Shown here: piece by piece, positions 9,495-16,412 of the stretch | Numbering within the stretch: the first letter of the stretch is position 1 | Layout: the number at the start of each line of letters is the position of its first letter | Source of the DNA: Nitrosarchaeum sp. | GTDB taxonomy: Archaea > Thermoproteota > Nitrososphaeria > Nitrososphaerales > Nitrosopumilaceae | Assembly (NCBI GenBank): GCA_023265135.1 | Contig: JAHFUM010000007.1 | Span: forward strand, 1-64,000 | Length of the DNA stretch: 64,000 bases | Direction of reading: 5' to 3' | The notes under the pieces: model-generated | Databases searched by the model: none | The model's input: the letters and a program-made list of their open reading frames with translations, nothing else | What the model was told of the DNA's origin: nothing | Made by a program: the position numbers and the translations under genes

Positions 9495-9764
9495 TGTGTG
9501 TTATTACTGAAATAACAGAATTGTATAATTTTAAAAGTACCTTTTTTATCTGGAATTGTTCTCAAAAACATGTCATCTTGAATAATTTTTTAGATTAAAA
9601 AACATAATCCCGCATGAATTATTACATTTCACTACAATTACATACATTGTAGCTATTTCAGGAGTTTTGTATAAACAGTGTGTGTTAATTTGAACAACAT
9701 AATCTATATCTACAAAAATGGGAATAAGAGTACGTTAGAAAAATGAATAATACGCATACAGGAA

Positions 9765-10334
9765 ATGAGGTTGGTTGATTTGACATTACAAGAAAGTAGA
9801 ATTCTTAAGAAAACAGATAATGTTTCAATAAGAATTGATTCTGATTTGAGCAATAAATTACACGAAAAATGTATTGAGCAAAAAATTAGTCTTAATACTT
9901 TGATCAATCATCTATTGGAAAAACAGATTAACTGGAACGAGTTGACTGCTGAAATGGGATGGATATCTATGTTTAGATCTACATTTCGTGAATTGATGGA
10001 TTCAAATTCTAAAGAAAAGATACAAAAAATTGCAGAAACTACAGGTGCAATTGATCTTAAAAATTCACTGAATTATTTTTATGGCTATGTCGATTTGGAT
10101 TCAATTTTAGATCTTTTCAAGAAAAGATGTCAAGATATGAATGTGCAATTCAGATTGATTCCAGTAAAAAATACAATGCGAATTGTGATTCACCATGATC
10201 TTGGTAAAAACTGGCCTTTTTTCCTAATTACCCAAATGAATTCCATACTAAATGAAGTTGGGTATAGAACCATAAATGAGGATTATAACAATCTAGGATT
10301 CTCATTTGAAATTATTAAGGTAGGTGATGTATAG
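9765..10334 (+). CDS. Ribbon-helix-helix-like putative DNA-binding protein
   Basis: Residues about 18-55 (NVSIRIDSDLSNKLHEKC followed by SLNTLINHLLEKQ) match the strand-helix-helix pattern of Arc/MetJ-type repressors. The rest, about 130 residues, is a mixed alpha/beta region that I do not recognise and that may be a ligand or dimerisation domain. Length is 189 residues with an ATG start. The stop is 76 nt before an EamA transporter on the same strand, so control of that gene is possible but not shown. Confidence 0.65.
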   Translation: MRLVDLTLQESRILKKTDNVSIRIDSDLSNKLHEKCIEQKISLNTLINHLLEKQINWNELTAEMGWISMFRSTFRELMDSNSKEKIQKIAETTGAIDLKNSLNYFYGYVDLDSILDLFKKRCQDMNVQFRLIPVKNTMRIVIHHDLGKNWPFFLITQMNSILNEVGYRTINEDYNNLGFSFEIIKVGDV

Positions 10335-10410
10335 AAAGACAGGCTCAACTATAGTCAAATATTTAAGACAAATTAAAGAATATTATTAAAGGACGAACTC
10401 ATTTCCAAAA

Positions 10411-11559
10411 ATGGGAATGAGTGCGCTAGACCTTGTCAAGAAACCCAGTTTTGGATATTACTTTATAATATTAGCTGCAGCATTAGCGGCATTAATTCAC
10501 GTTATTTGCAAACCAATGTTGGACGGCGGAAACGGTCAAGCTGAGATTAATCCAATTGTAATGGCATTTTTGATTTATTTTATCTCTGGCATATTTATTA
10601 CACCATTGGCAAGAAAATCTTCTATAATTTCCAAAATTGGAAGAAAGGATGTAATGTTTATGGCATTAATTGGAATAGCCGAAGGTGCTGGTCTAATCGC
10701 ATATTTTTATGGAATCAGCGCAACCACTGCAGTAAAAGCATCAATATTTAGCAACAGTGAAATTATTTTTGCGCTCGTTATTGCAATGCTGATTTTTAAG
10801 GAAAGACTGCACATCAAAGAATGCATACCTTTCTCTATGATAATCATAGGCATGATGGTCATTCCTATAGGAAATGATCTTTATCAAAACAATTTTAGCT
10901 TTGGAAATATTGTAACTGGTGATTTAATGATCGTTTTTTCAGGGTTGTTATACGCTATAGACATCACATTATGTAAATATCTAGGAAACAAATTTGATGT
11001 GAAAAAGACAGTACAAATAATATCCTTTATCTGTGCTGCTATTACAATTTCAATTATTGCGTTATTTCAAATTCCAATGAATATAGAGTTATCACAATTG
11101 CCAAATATTTTGGTCATGTCCATACTTGGCACTGGAATGTCTACTTTGTTTTTCTTAATGGGGTTAAAACTCATTGGAGCAGTAAGAACTGTACTGTTGT
11201 TTTCAACTTCATCTATATTTGGAATATTGTTTTCAGGATTGATTCTTTCTGAACCTATAACTCCAGTAGACATATTTTCATCTATGTTGGTTTTTGCAGG
11301 CATATTTTTACTTAGAAATAAACTTGCAGGAACAGAAGAAAATGTCATTGAAACTGAAATTATCCGTAAAACAAATACCTCGTATGTAGTTTTAGCCAAA
11401 AAAATTAACCTATTACCACATTCAATCGTATTAGGCACGCAGCAAAAAATCAAAAACATTCTATTTCCAAATAACATCGATAATTTAGAGCCTAAAAGGC
11501 ACAATTACCATAATGTGGAATTAAGACCGTCAAATAAGCCAATTTTAATAAATATTTAA
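10411..11559 (+). CDS. EamA/DMT-family membrane transporter
   Basis: The first 305 residues contain about ten hydrophobic helices in two EamA halves, the layout of drug/metabolite or nucleotide-sugar exporters. The second half includes the typical GTGMSTLFFLMGLKLIGA and FSTSSIFGILFSGL patterns. A basic tail of about 75 residues follows in the cytoplasm, longer than usual for the family. The start is ATG at 10411. The substrate cannot be told from sequence. Confidence 0.82.
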   Translation: MGMSALDLVKKPSFGYYFIILAAALAALIHVICKPMLDGGNGQAEINPIVMAFLIYFISGIFITPLARKSSIISKIGRKDVMFMALIGIAEGAGLIAYFYGISATTAVKASIFSNSEIIFALVIAMLIFKERLHIKECIPFSMIIIGMMVIPIGNDLYQNNFSFGNIVTGDLMIVFSGLLYAIDITLCKYLGNKFDVKKTVQIISFICAAITISIIALFQIPMNIELSQLPNILVMSILGTGMSTLFFLMGLKLIGAVRTVLLFSTSSIFGILFSGLILSEPITPVDIFSSMLVFAGIFLLRNKLAGTEENVIETEIIRKTNTSYVVLAKKINLLPHSIVLGTQQKIKNILFPNNIDNLEPKRHNYHNVELRPSNKPILINI

Positions 11560-11604
11560 AAAAATAGGCACGAAAAAAATCAAAAAACTAAAAAATTTTC
11601 CAGT

Positions 11605-11616
11605 TGTACGCATTTG
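11605..11616. repeat. 12-bp direct repeat, left copy, before a TrmB gene
   Basis: TGTACGCATTTG occurs here and again at 12523-12534, immediately after the TrmB-family gene, in the same orientation. It may be a binding site at both ends of the gene or a scar; no transposase lies between the copies. Confidence 0.4.
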
Positions 11617-11633
11617 TAACTATATGTTTACAA
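11614..11633. promoter_or_regulatory. Inverted repeat upstream of a TrmB gene
   Basis: TTGTAA and TTACAA form a perfect inverted repeat around the 8-nt spacer CTATATGT, which holds a TATA-like core. It ends 5 nt before the GTG start. TrmB-type proteins bind palindromes near promoters, so autoregulation is a reasonable inference. Confidence 0.4.
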
Positions 11634-11637
11634 TTAC

Positions 11638-12519
11638 GTGATCAGAGTTATTAGTCAAAAACCGATATTTCCATTAATGGAAACTGAATCAAGTATGTTG
11701 CAATTAGGTAATTTTCCTGTTGATAAAGTAAATTATGATGAGATAAAGGACTATTTTGCAACGTTTGGATTAACACCAAACCAGGTAAAGGTATTTGTTT
11801 ACCTTGGGAAAACAGGTCCGAGACTAGCATCCGATATTGCAAAAGCAGTGGACATTCCACGAAGCGAAACATATCATTTGTTAACAGCTCTTCAAAACAA
11901 AGGTATAGTTTCTGCAACATTTGATCATCCTATTAAATTTTCAATAATTCCAATTCAAGAGGCAATTCATGTTTTAGTGAGTACTGAAACAGAGCGTCTA
12001 AAGAAATTAAAAAAATCTGGACCTCTTTTAGAAGAGATATGGGAAAAAATTCCTGGATTTGCTAGTGAATCAAACGATGAACAAGAAGAGAAATTTCAAG
12101 TGTTACAGGGTGGAAATCAAGTAAACAGTAAAATCTTTGATATGATATTGAATGCAAAAACTGAATGCAGAATACTTGGTTCTGAAAAAGACATGATGAA
12201 ATTTTACCATGCTAATTTCTTTGAAGCCTTGGAAGAACGCGCAATTGATTACAAGATATTATCTCCTGTTTCGAAAAAATCTAAATACATTTTCGAGAAT
12301 TTGGATAGTACAAAAATTAAAAAATTATGTCCTGCTGTAAAAGGCAACCTTTGTTTTTTGATTAAAGATGACGATGAAGTACTCCTTTTTATAAAAAACT
12401 CTAATGGAAATAATAAAGAAATGAGAGCCATCTGCACTAATTCAGAAACAATAATTTATTCAAAATCTCTATTGTTTGATAATTATTGGTCAAATGAAGC
12501 AGTTGCAGACTCAAATTAA
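11638..12519 (+). CDS. TrmB-family transcriptional regulator
   Basis: The winged-helix TrmB domain occupies residues about 33-105 (FATFGLTPNQVKVFVYL then DIPRSETYHLLTALQNKGI). The C-terminal half resembles the TrmB sensor region. Start choice is uncertain: GTG at 11638 gives 293 residues, but the TATA-like core at 11620-11626 would put transcription start near 11648, which favours the ATG at 11677 (280 residues). It is related in layout to the regulator at 5.6 kb. Confidence 0.85.
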   Translation: MIRVISQKPIFPLMETESSMLQLGNFPVDKVNYDEIKDYFATFGLTPNQVKVFVYLGKTGPRLASDIAKAVDIPRSETYHLLTALQNKGIVSATFDHPIKFSIIPIQEAIHVLVSTETERLKKLKKSGPLLEEIWEKIPGFASESNDEQEEKFQVLQGGNQVNSKIFDMILNAKTECRILGSEKDMMKFYHANFFEALEERAIDYKILSPVSKKSKYIFENLDSTKIKKLCPAVKGNLCFLIKDDDEVLLFIKNSNGNNKEMRAICTNSETIIYSKSLLFDNYWSNEAVADSN

Positions 12520-12522
12520 CTC

Positions 12523-12534
12523 TGTACGCATTTG
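12523..12534. repeat. 12-bp direct repeat, right copy, after a TrmB gene
   Basis: This is the exact second copy of TGTACGCATTTG, starting 4 nt after the TrmB stop codon. Confidence 0.4.
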
Positions 12535-12624
12535 AAATCATAGAAATATTCTGTTTTTACTAATCATTTGTTAAATTACACATGATCTCAGAGCAGAATG
12601 TTTGATTGAATACAAAAATAACTG

Positions 12625-13026
12625 TCAAATTAGTGATTCGTCACTTACTTCAATTGGCTTTCTACCCATAAATCCAGACTCTTTTTCATGCCAGAATTTA
12701 ATTTCTGTCTCACCATATTTCCAACAAAGCCAAACTTCTTCATCAAATCTCTTTGATGGAAAATCAAGCAATCCCTGTTCTATGCTTTTAACTACTACTC
12801 CTGTGTTTTCAAGCACTTCTACAGATTCGTAAAACTTTGTTATTGCGGAATTGAGTTTTTGTTTGAGGGAAACATATTCTTCAAAGGTGTTTGTAGTAGC
12901 AAGACTCATCTGAAGTTCTTGTTCTAGTTTGGCGATATCATTTTTTTTTGCCATCGCAAATTCAAATTTTTTTATTACATCAGGTAATGCCGTATTTGCT
13001 TGATTTTTGGTAAAATATGAAAACAT
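12625..13026 (-). CDS. DUF2203-family protein
   Basis: The 133-residue protein starts FTKNQANTALPDV, has a central coiled-coil-forming helix and ends with GVVVKSIEQGLLDFPSKR followed by EVWLCWKYGE. That order is characteristic of the DUF2203 family found in archaea and some bacteria. The molecular function is not known. It is divergently arranged with a small conserved gene at 13098. Confidence 0.8.
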   Translation of the reverse strand: MFSYFTKNQANTALPDVIKKFEFAMAKKNDIAKLEQELQMSLATTNTFEEYVSLKQKLNSAITKFYESVEVLENTGVVVKSIEQGLLDFPSKRFDEEVWLCWKYGETEIKFWHEKESGFMGRKPIEVSDESLI

Positions 13027-13097
13027 GTCCTAATCACAATGTCCTTGATTAAATATCTTAGGCGCAGATTTATTAGCAATAATTTTACTGTCAAATT

Positions 13098-13376
13098 ATG
13101 AATGAAGACCAAATGGAGATGGTAATTACTCAAACTATCAATGGTGCAGTTTTAACAATTCCATCTTATCTAGAAGACATAAGACAGAATAAAGAAGCAC
13201 TCAAAGTTGAGAATCCACAAGAATTTGTCTACGGAATGATCATGGGAATGGCATTAGGTATGAGTGGTGCGCTGCTAAGTGCACAAGAAGAAATGCCTAC
13301 GGCAGAAGAACAAATCAAAGTACGAGATATCATATACAAGTATATTCCAGAAATTAGAGAACAAATCTATAGTTGA
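13098..13376 (+). CDS. Small conserved protein of unknown function
   Basis: This 92-residue acidic protein is mostly helical with a Met/Gly-rich centre (YGMIMGMALGMSGALLSAQ) and no recognised motif. Its stop overlaps the TTG start of the next gene (shared TTGA), so the two are probably translated together. The partner is a flavin-type oxidase fold, but no function can be assigned from that. Confidence 0.65.
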   Translation: MNEDQMEMVITQTINGAVLTIPSYLEDIRQNKEALKVENPQEFVYGMIMGMALGMSGALLSAQEEMPTAEEQIKVRDIIYKYIPEIREQIYS

Positions 13377-13771
13377 TAAAATTTAACCAATCTGAAAAAG
13401 AATTTCTTGAATCCTTGGAGGAAGCAAGAATTGCAACATCTCATGCAGACATACCACATGTAAAGCCGGTGTCATTTATTTATTGTAATGATATTATTTT
13501 TATTGCAACAGATTATCACACCAGGACATTTAAAAATATCAAAATAAATCCAAAGGCAAGTATCACAATAGATGTTTATGAGCCTGGAAAACACAAAGCT
13601 GTCTGTATTCAAGGAAAAGTAGAAATTTTAGAAAAGGGGCAGGAATTTTTAGACATATACAAAATGTTTGAAAAAAAATTTGCCTGGGTAAGAAATGAGC
13701 CGTGGAAAGAAAACGAAGCACCATTTCTCAAAATTATTGCCACAAGCAAAACAAGTTGGGGTTTAAAATAA
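13373..13771 (+). CDS. Pyridoxamine 5'-phosphate oxidase-like, FMN-binding split-barrel protein
   Basis: The 132-residue protein shows the split-barrel pattern: an N-terminal helix, PHVKPVSFIYCNDIIFIAT, the TFKNIKINPKASITID strand-helix-strand, and AVCIQGKVEIL. Such proteins bind FMN or F420 and reduce small substrates or heme; the substrate here is unknown. The TTG start overlaps the previous stop. It is a single-domain member of normal length. Confidence 0.82.
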   Translation: MIKFNQSEKEFLESLEEARIATSHADIPHVKPVSFIYCNDIIFIATDYHTRTFKNIKINPKASITIDVYEPGKHKAVCIQGKVEILEKGQEFLDIYKMFEKKFAWVRNEPWKENEAPFLKIIATSKTSWGLK

Positions 13772-13807
13772 GACATTATGCAAATTTAAAAATATAAAAG
13801 AATGAAC

Positions 13808-14170
13808 TTAGGATGTAAGATTGGGTTCTAATTGGGATAAAAGATTTTGAATTGAAATAGGTTTTTGCAGTATAGAGTCTACTCCTAAGTCTCTGAGAAA
13901 TTTAATTTGATACTCGTCTAGTTCCGGTGAATCTACAACAGTAATTTTTTGAATGTTTGTATGCCTTTTCTTTAAATCCAAAAGAAAATCAATTCCACTG
14001 TAATTAGGCATAACCAAATCAATCAAAATTAAATCATAATAATTATTTTGAATCATAACGAGAGCTTTTTTGCCATCCATTACACTTTCAAAATCATGAT
14101 TTTTTGTTTTTAAAATATTTGAAAATTTTTTAATTGTTTCAGAATAATTACCAATATGGAGTATCTTCAC
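13808..14170 (-). CDS. Degenerate response-regulator receiver protein
   Basis: This stand-alone 120-residue receiver keeps the phospho-acceptor Asp region LILIDLVMP (near residue 53) and the Lys in ILQKP near the end. The N-terminal acidic pair that normally binds magnesium is missing: the strand reads ILHIGNYSE. Phosphorylation may therefore be weak or lost. The start is GTG. A decayed copy of its N-terminal third lies at 15378-15488 and still has Asp at the position that is Gly here. No histidine kinase is adjacent. Confidence 0.82.
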   Translation of the reverse strand: MKILHIGNYSETIKKFSNILKTKNHDFESVMDGKKALVMIQNNYYDLILIDLVMPNYSGIDFLLDLKKRHTNIQKITVVDSPELDEYQIKFLRDLGVDSILQKPISIQNLLSQLEPNLTS

Positions 14171-14267
14171 AATAATAAATCGTCATGTATATTCATAGAG
14201 TTTAGTTTGTGCAATTGTACAAACTATTTTAATTCAAAAACATGAATTTAGTTTAGGCTCAATTAAT

Positions 14268-14501
14268 TTACGAATAGTTTTCAGATAGTTTACGAATGTG
14301 GCTGGTGTCTTTTTTATACGCCAAATCCAACGCTCTTTGTATCTCATCGAGGTTCTTTTTTGTGTTTGTTTGATTTTCTTTGACTATTTTACAATCCTGA
14401 ATTACTGGCAATTCGCAAAAATTTTGATATTGTTCATAAGTTACTACACAATAATGAATTTTTGGATCATCTTCAAACTTGTATTGGATTTTAAATGGCA
14501 T
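14268..14501 (-). CDS. Small conserved protein of unknown function
   Basis: The 77-residue protein begins with a beta-rich half (KIQYKFEDDP, IHYCVVTYEQYQNF) and ends with a charged helix (LDEIQRALDLAYKK). The start is ATG. The last eleven codons recur in decayed form at 15590-15622, inside the duplicated block. No family is recognised. Confidence 0.6.
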   Translation of the reverse strand: MPFKIQYKFEDDPKIHYCVVTYEQYQNFCELPVIQDCKIVKENQTNTKKNLDEIQRALDLAYKKDTSHIRKLSENYS

Positions 14502-14711
14502 GTTTGATTTGAATATTTTAGAATTTATAACTTTTAGGTAAATTTACACTACCTGAAACTAGAAAAATACTGTATTATGGGTTAAGATATCAATTACTAT
14601 TTTTTTGATCAGGCTGACTTTACAAGTGAAACCCGTATGACATTTTAGCCTCCGCCTAAGTTTTGTTCATTTGTAAACTTAATAATCATAATTTATTGGA
14701 TATATTATAAA

Positions 14712-15332
14712 ATGAACATACTTCGAAAAACGAAGAACAGAAAAGCAGTATCCCCAATTATTGCTACTCTATTGCTAGTAGCTATTGCTGTAGTGGGCGG
14801 TGCATTGATTTTTTCATTCGCACAAGGTTATTTTACCAGCTCACAAACAAGCGGTAGACCAAACATAGAGCAGTACAAAATTAGCGGATATGACGCAAGC
14901 GATACCGGCCTTCTCAAATTACATGATGGCAATACAATGACTACAACTGCATTCACAAACAGTGGTACAGCTGGTCTAAAAGCCAATGATGTAATATCTG
15001 TCTATGTCGAGAATAAGAGCGCTCAAAAGATCACAATAACTGATCTATTGTTTGGTGGCACCAAGTATACCTATCTAAAAGGTACTGGAACCACTGCAAT
15101 CGCAGCACTTGTAAACCCTGCAACTAGCGGTCAATTTGCATTAGTAACTGACGCAACAACAGAGTTTTCATCTGCAGCAACTGGCGCAGAATTCCAACCA
15201 GGACAATCAGGTACACTAGTACTCAAACTGACAGAAGACATCAAAGACGGACGAGATGTACAACTAAGACTCGCAACCGGTAACGGTAATGTTTTAGTAG
15301 GAACCATCATCGCTGGACAACAAGAGGGTTAA
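14712..15332 (+). CDS. Type IV pilin, copy 1
   Basis: This 206-residue protein has a class III signal peptide: a basic leader MNILRKTKNRKA followed by VSPIIATLLLVAIAVVGGAL, the hydrophobic assembly helix of archaeal pilins (Pilin_N type), cleaved by an archaeal prepilin peptidase. The mature domain is beta-rich with Thr/Ser/Gly. It should form an adhesion pilus or filament at the cell surface, possibly assembled by a machine like the one at 1.8-5.3 kb. It differs from copy 2 at three residues near the C-terminus only. Confidence 0.92.
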   Translation: MNILRKTKNRKAVSPIIATLLLVAIAVVGGALIFSFAQGYFTSSQTSGRPNIEQYKISGYDASDTGLLKLHDGNTMTTTAFTNSGTAGLKANDVISVYVENKSAQKITITDLLFGGTKYTYLKGTGTTAIAALVNPATSGQFALVTDATTEFSSAATGAEFQPGQSGTLVLKLTEDIKDGRDVQLRLATGNGNVLVGTIIAGQQEG

Positions 15333-15377
15333 TCCTTTTTTTCTTTTTTATTTTGGTAAAATGAAAATATATCGCAT

Positions 15378-15488
15378 TCATGACTTTTTGTCATCCATAG
15401 TACTTTTAAAATCCTGATTTTTTGTTTTTAAAATACTTAAAAATGCCTCAATAATTTCAGAATTATTGTCAATATGGATTATCTTCAC
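15378..15488 (-). pseudogene. Fossil of the receiver gene (N-terminal 36 codons)
   Basis: The frame starts with GTG like the intact gene and reads VKIIHIDNNSEII, parallel to MKILHIGNYSETI of the gene at 13808-14170. Similarity continues through the ILKTKN region to MDDKKS, then a TGA ends it at the duplication junction. The frame has stayed open despite many substitutions. It retains Asp at residue 7 where the intact gene has Gly. Confidence 0.75.
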
Positions 15489-15589
15489 AATAATGAAAAG
15501 ACATGAATATTCATAGAGATTATTTTTTACAATTGCACAAATTAAAAATTTAATTTAAAAATATGGAATTTTAGCCCAGACTCAATTTA

Positions 15590-15622
15590 TCAAGAATAGT
15601 TTTCAGACCGTTTGTGAATGTG
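15590..15622 (-). pseudogene. Fossil of the C-terminus of the 77-residue gene
   Basis: The reverse strand reads HIHKRSENYS and a stop, matching HIRKLSENYS at the end of the gene at 14268-14501. Upstream sequence of that gene is missing here. This marks the deletion inside the second duplication copy. Confidence 0.65.
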
Positions 15623-15761
15623 AGTAAAAAAACAATTACCCCTTGTTTTTTGATTTGGTTAATTTGATGAGCAAAATTAAGATGACATTTTAGCCTCAAT
15701 CTTTGATTTTGTTCATTTAAACAAACTAAATAATAATAACACATTCCATTAAAAAAACACA

Positions 15762-16382
15762 ATGAACATACTTCGAAAAACGAAGAACAGAAAAGCAGTA
15801 TCCCCAATTATTGCTACTCTATTGCTAGTAGCTATTGCTGTAGTGGGCGGTGCATTGATTTTTTCATTCGCACAAGGTTATTTTACCAGCTCACAAACAA
15901 GCGGTAGACCAAACATAGAGCAGTACAAAATTAGCGGATATGACGCAAGCGATACCGGCCTTCTCAAATTACATGATGGCAATACAATGACTACAACTGC
16001 ATTCACAAACAGTGGTACAGCTGGTCTAAAAGCCAATGATGTAATATCTGTCTATGTCGAGAATAAGAGCGCTCAAAAGATCACAATAACTGATCTATTG
16101 TTTGGTGGCACCAAGTATACCTATCTAAAAGGTACTGGAACCACTGCAATCGCAGCACTTGTAAACCCTGCAACTAGCGGTCAATTTGCATTAGTAACTG
16201 ACGCAACAACAGAGTTTTCATCTGCAGCAACTGGCGCAGAATTCCAACCAGGACAATCAGGTACACTAGTACTCAAACTGACAGAAGACATCAAAGACGG
16301 ACGAGATGTACAACTGAAACTAACAACCGGTAACGGTAATGTTTTAGTAGGAACACTCATCGCTGGACAACAAGAGGGTTAA
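15762..16382 (+). CDS. Type IV pilin, copy 2
   Basis: Same architecture as copy 1: class III signal peptide, assembly helix and beta-rich domain, 206 residues. The DNA is identical to copy 1 from the ATG for about 550 nt; six nucleotide differences all fall in the last 70 nt and change R to K, A to T and I to L. The promoter region differs from copy 1, so the two copies may be expressed differently. The stop is 30 nt before a large membrane-anchored surface protein, with which it is probably co-transcribed. Confidence 0.92.
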   Translation: MNILRKTKNRKAVSPIIATLLLVAIAVVGGALIFSFAQGYFTSSQTSGRPNIEQYKISGYDASDTGLLKLHDGNTMTTTAFTNSGTAGLKANDVISVYVENKSAQKITITDLLFGGTKYTYLKGTGTTAIAALVNPATSGQFALVTDATTEFSSAATGAEFQPGQSGTLVLKLTEDIKDGRDVQLKLTTGNGNVLVGTLIAGQQEG

Positions 16383-16412
16383 TAACCCCCTTTCCTTTTT
16401 ATTTTGATTAAA

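Noticed and set aside
11605-12534. Mobile element bounded by 12-bp target-site repeats
   Set aside because: Only a TrmB regulator lies between the repeats; there is no transposase and no terminal inverted repeat.
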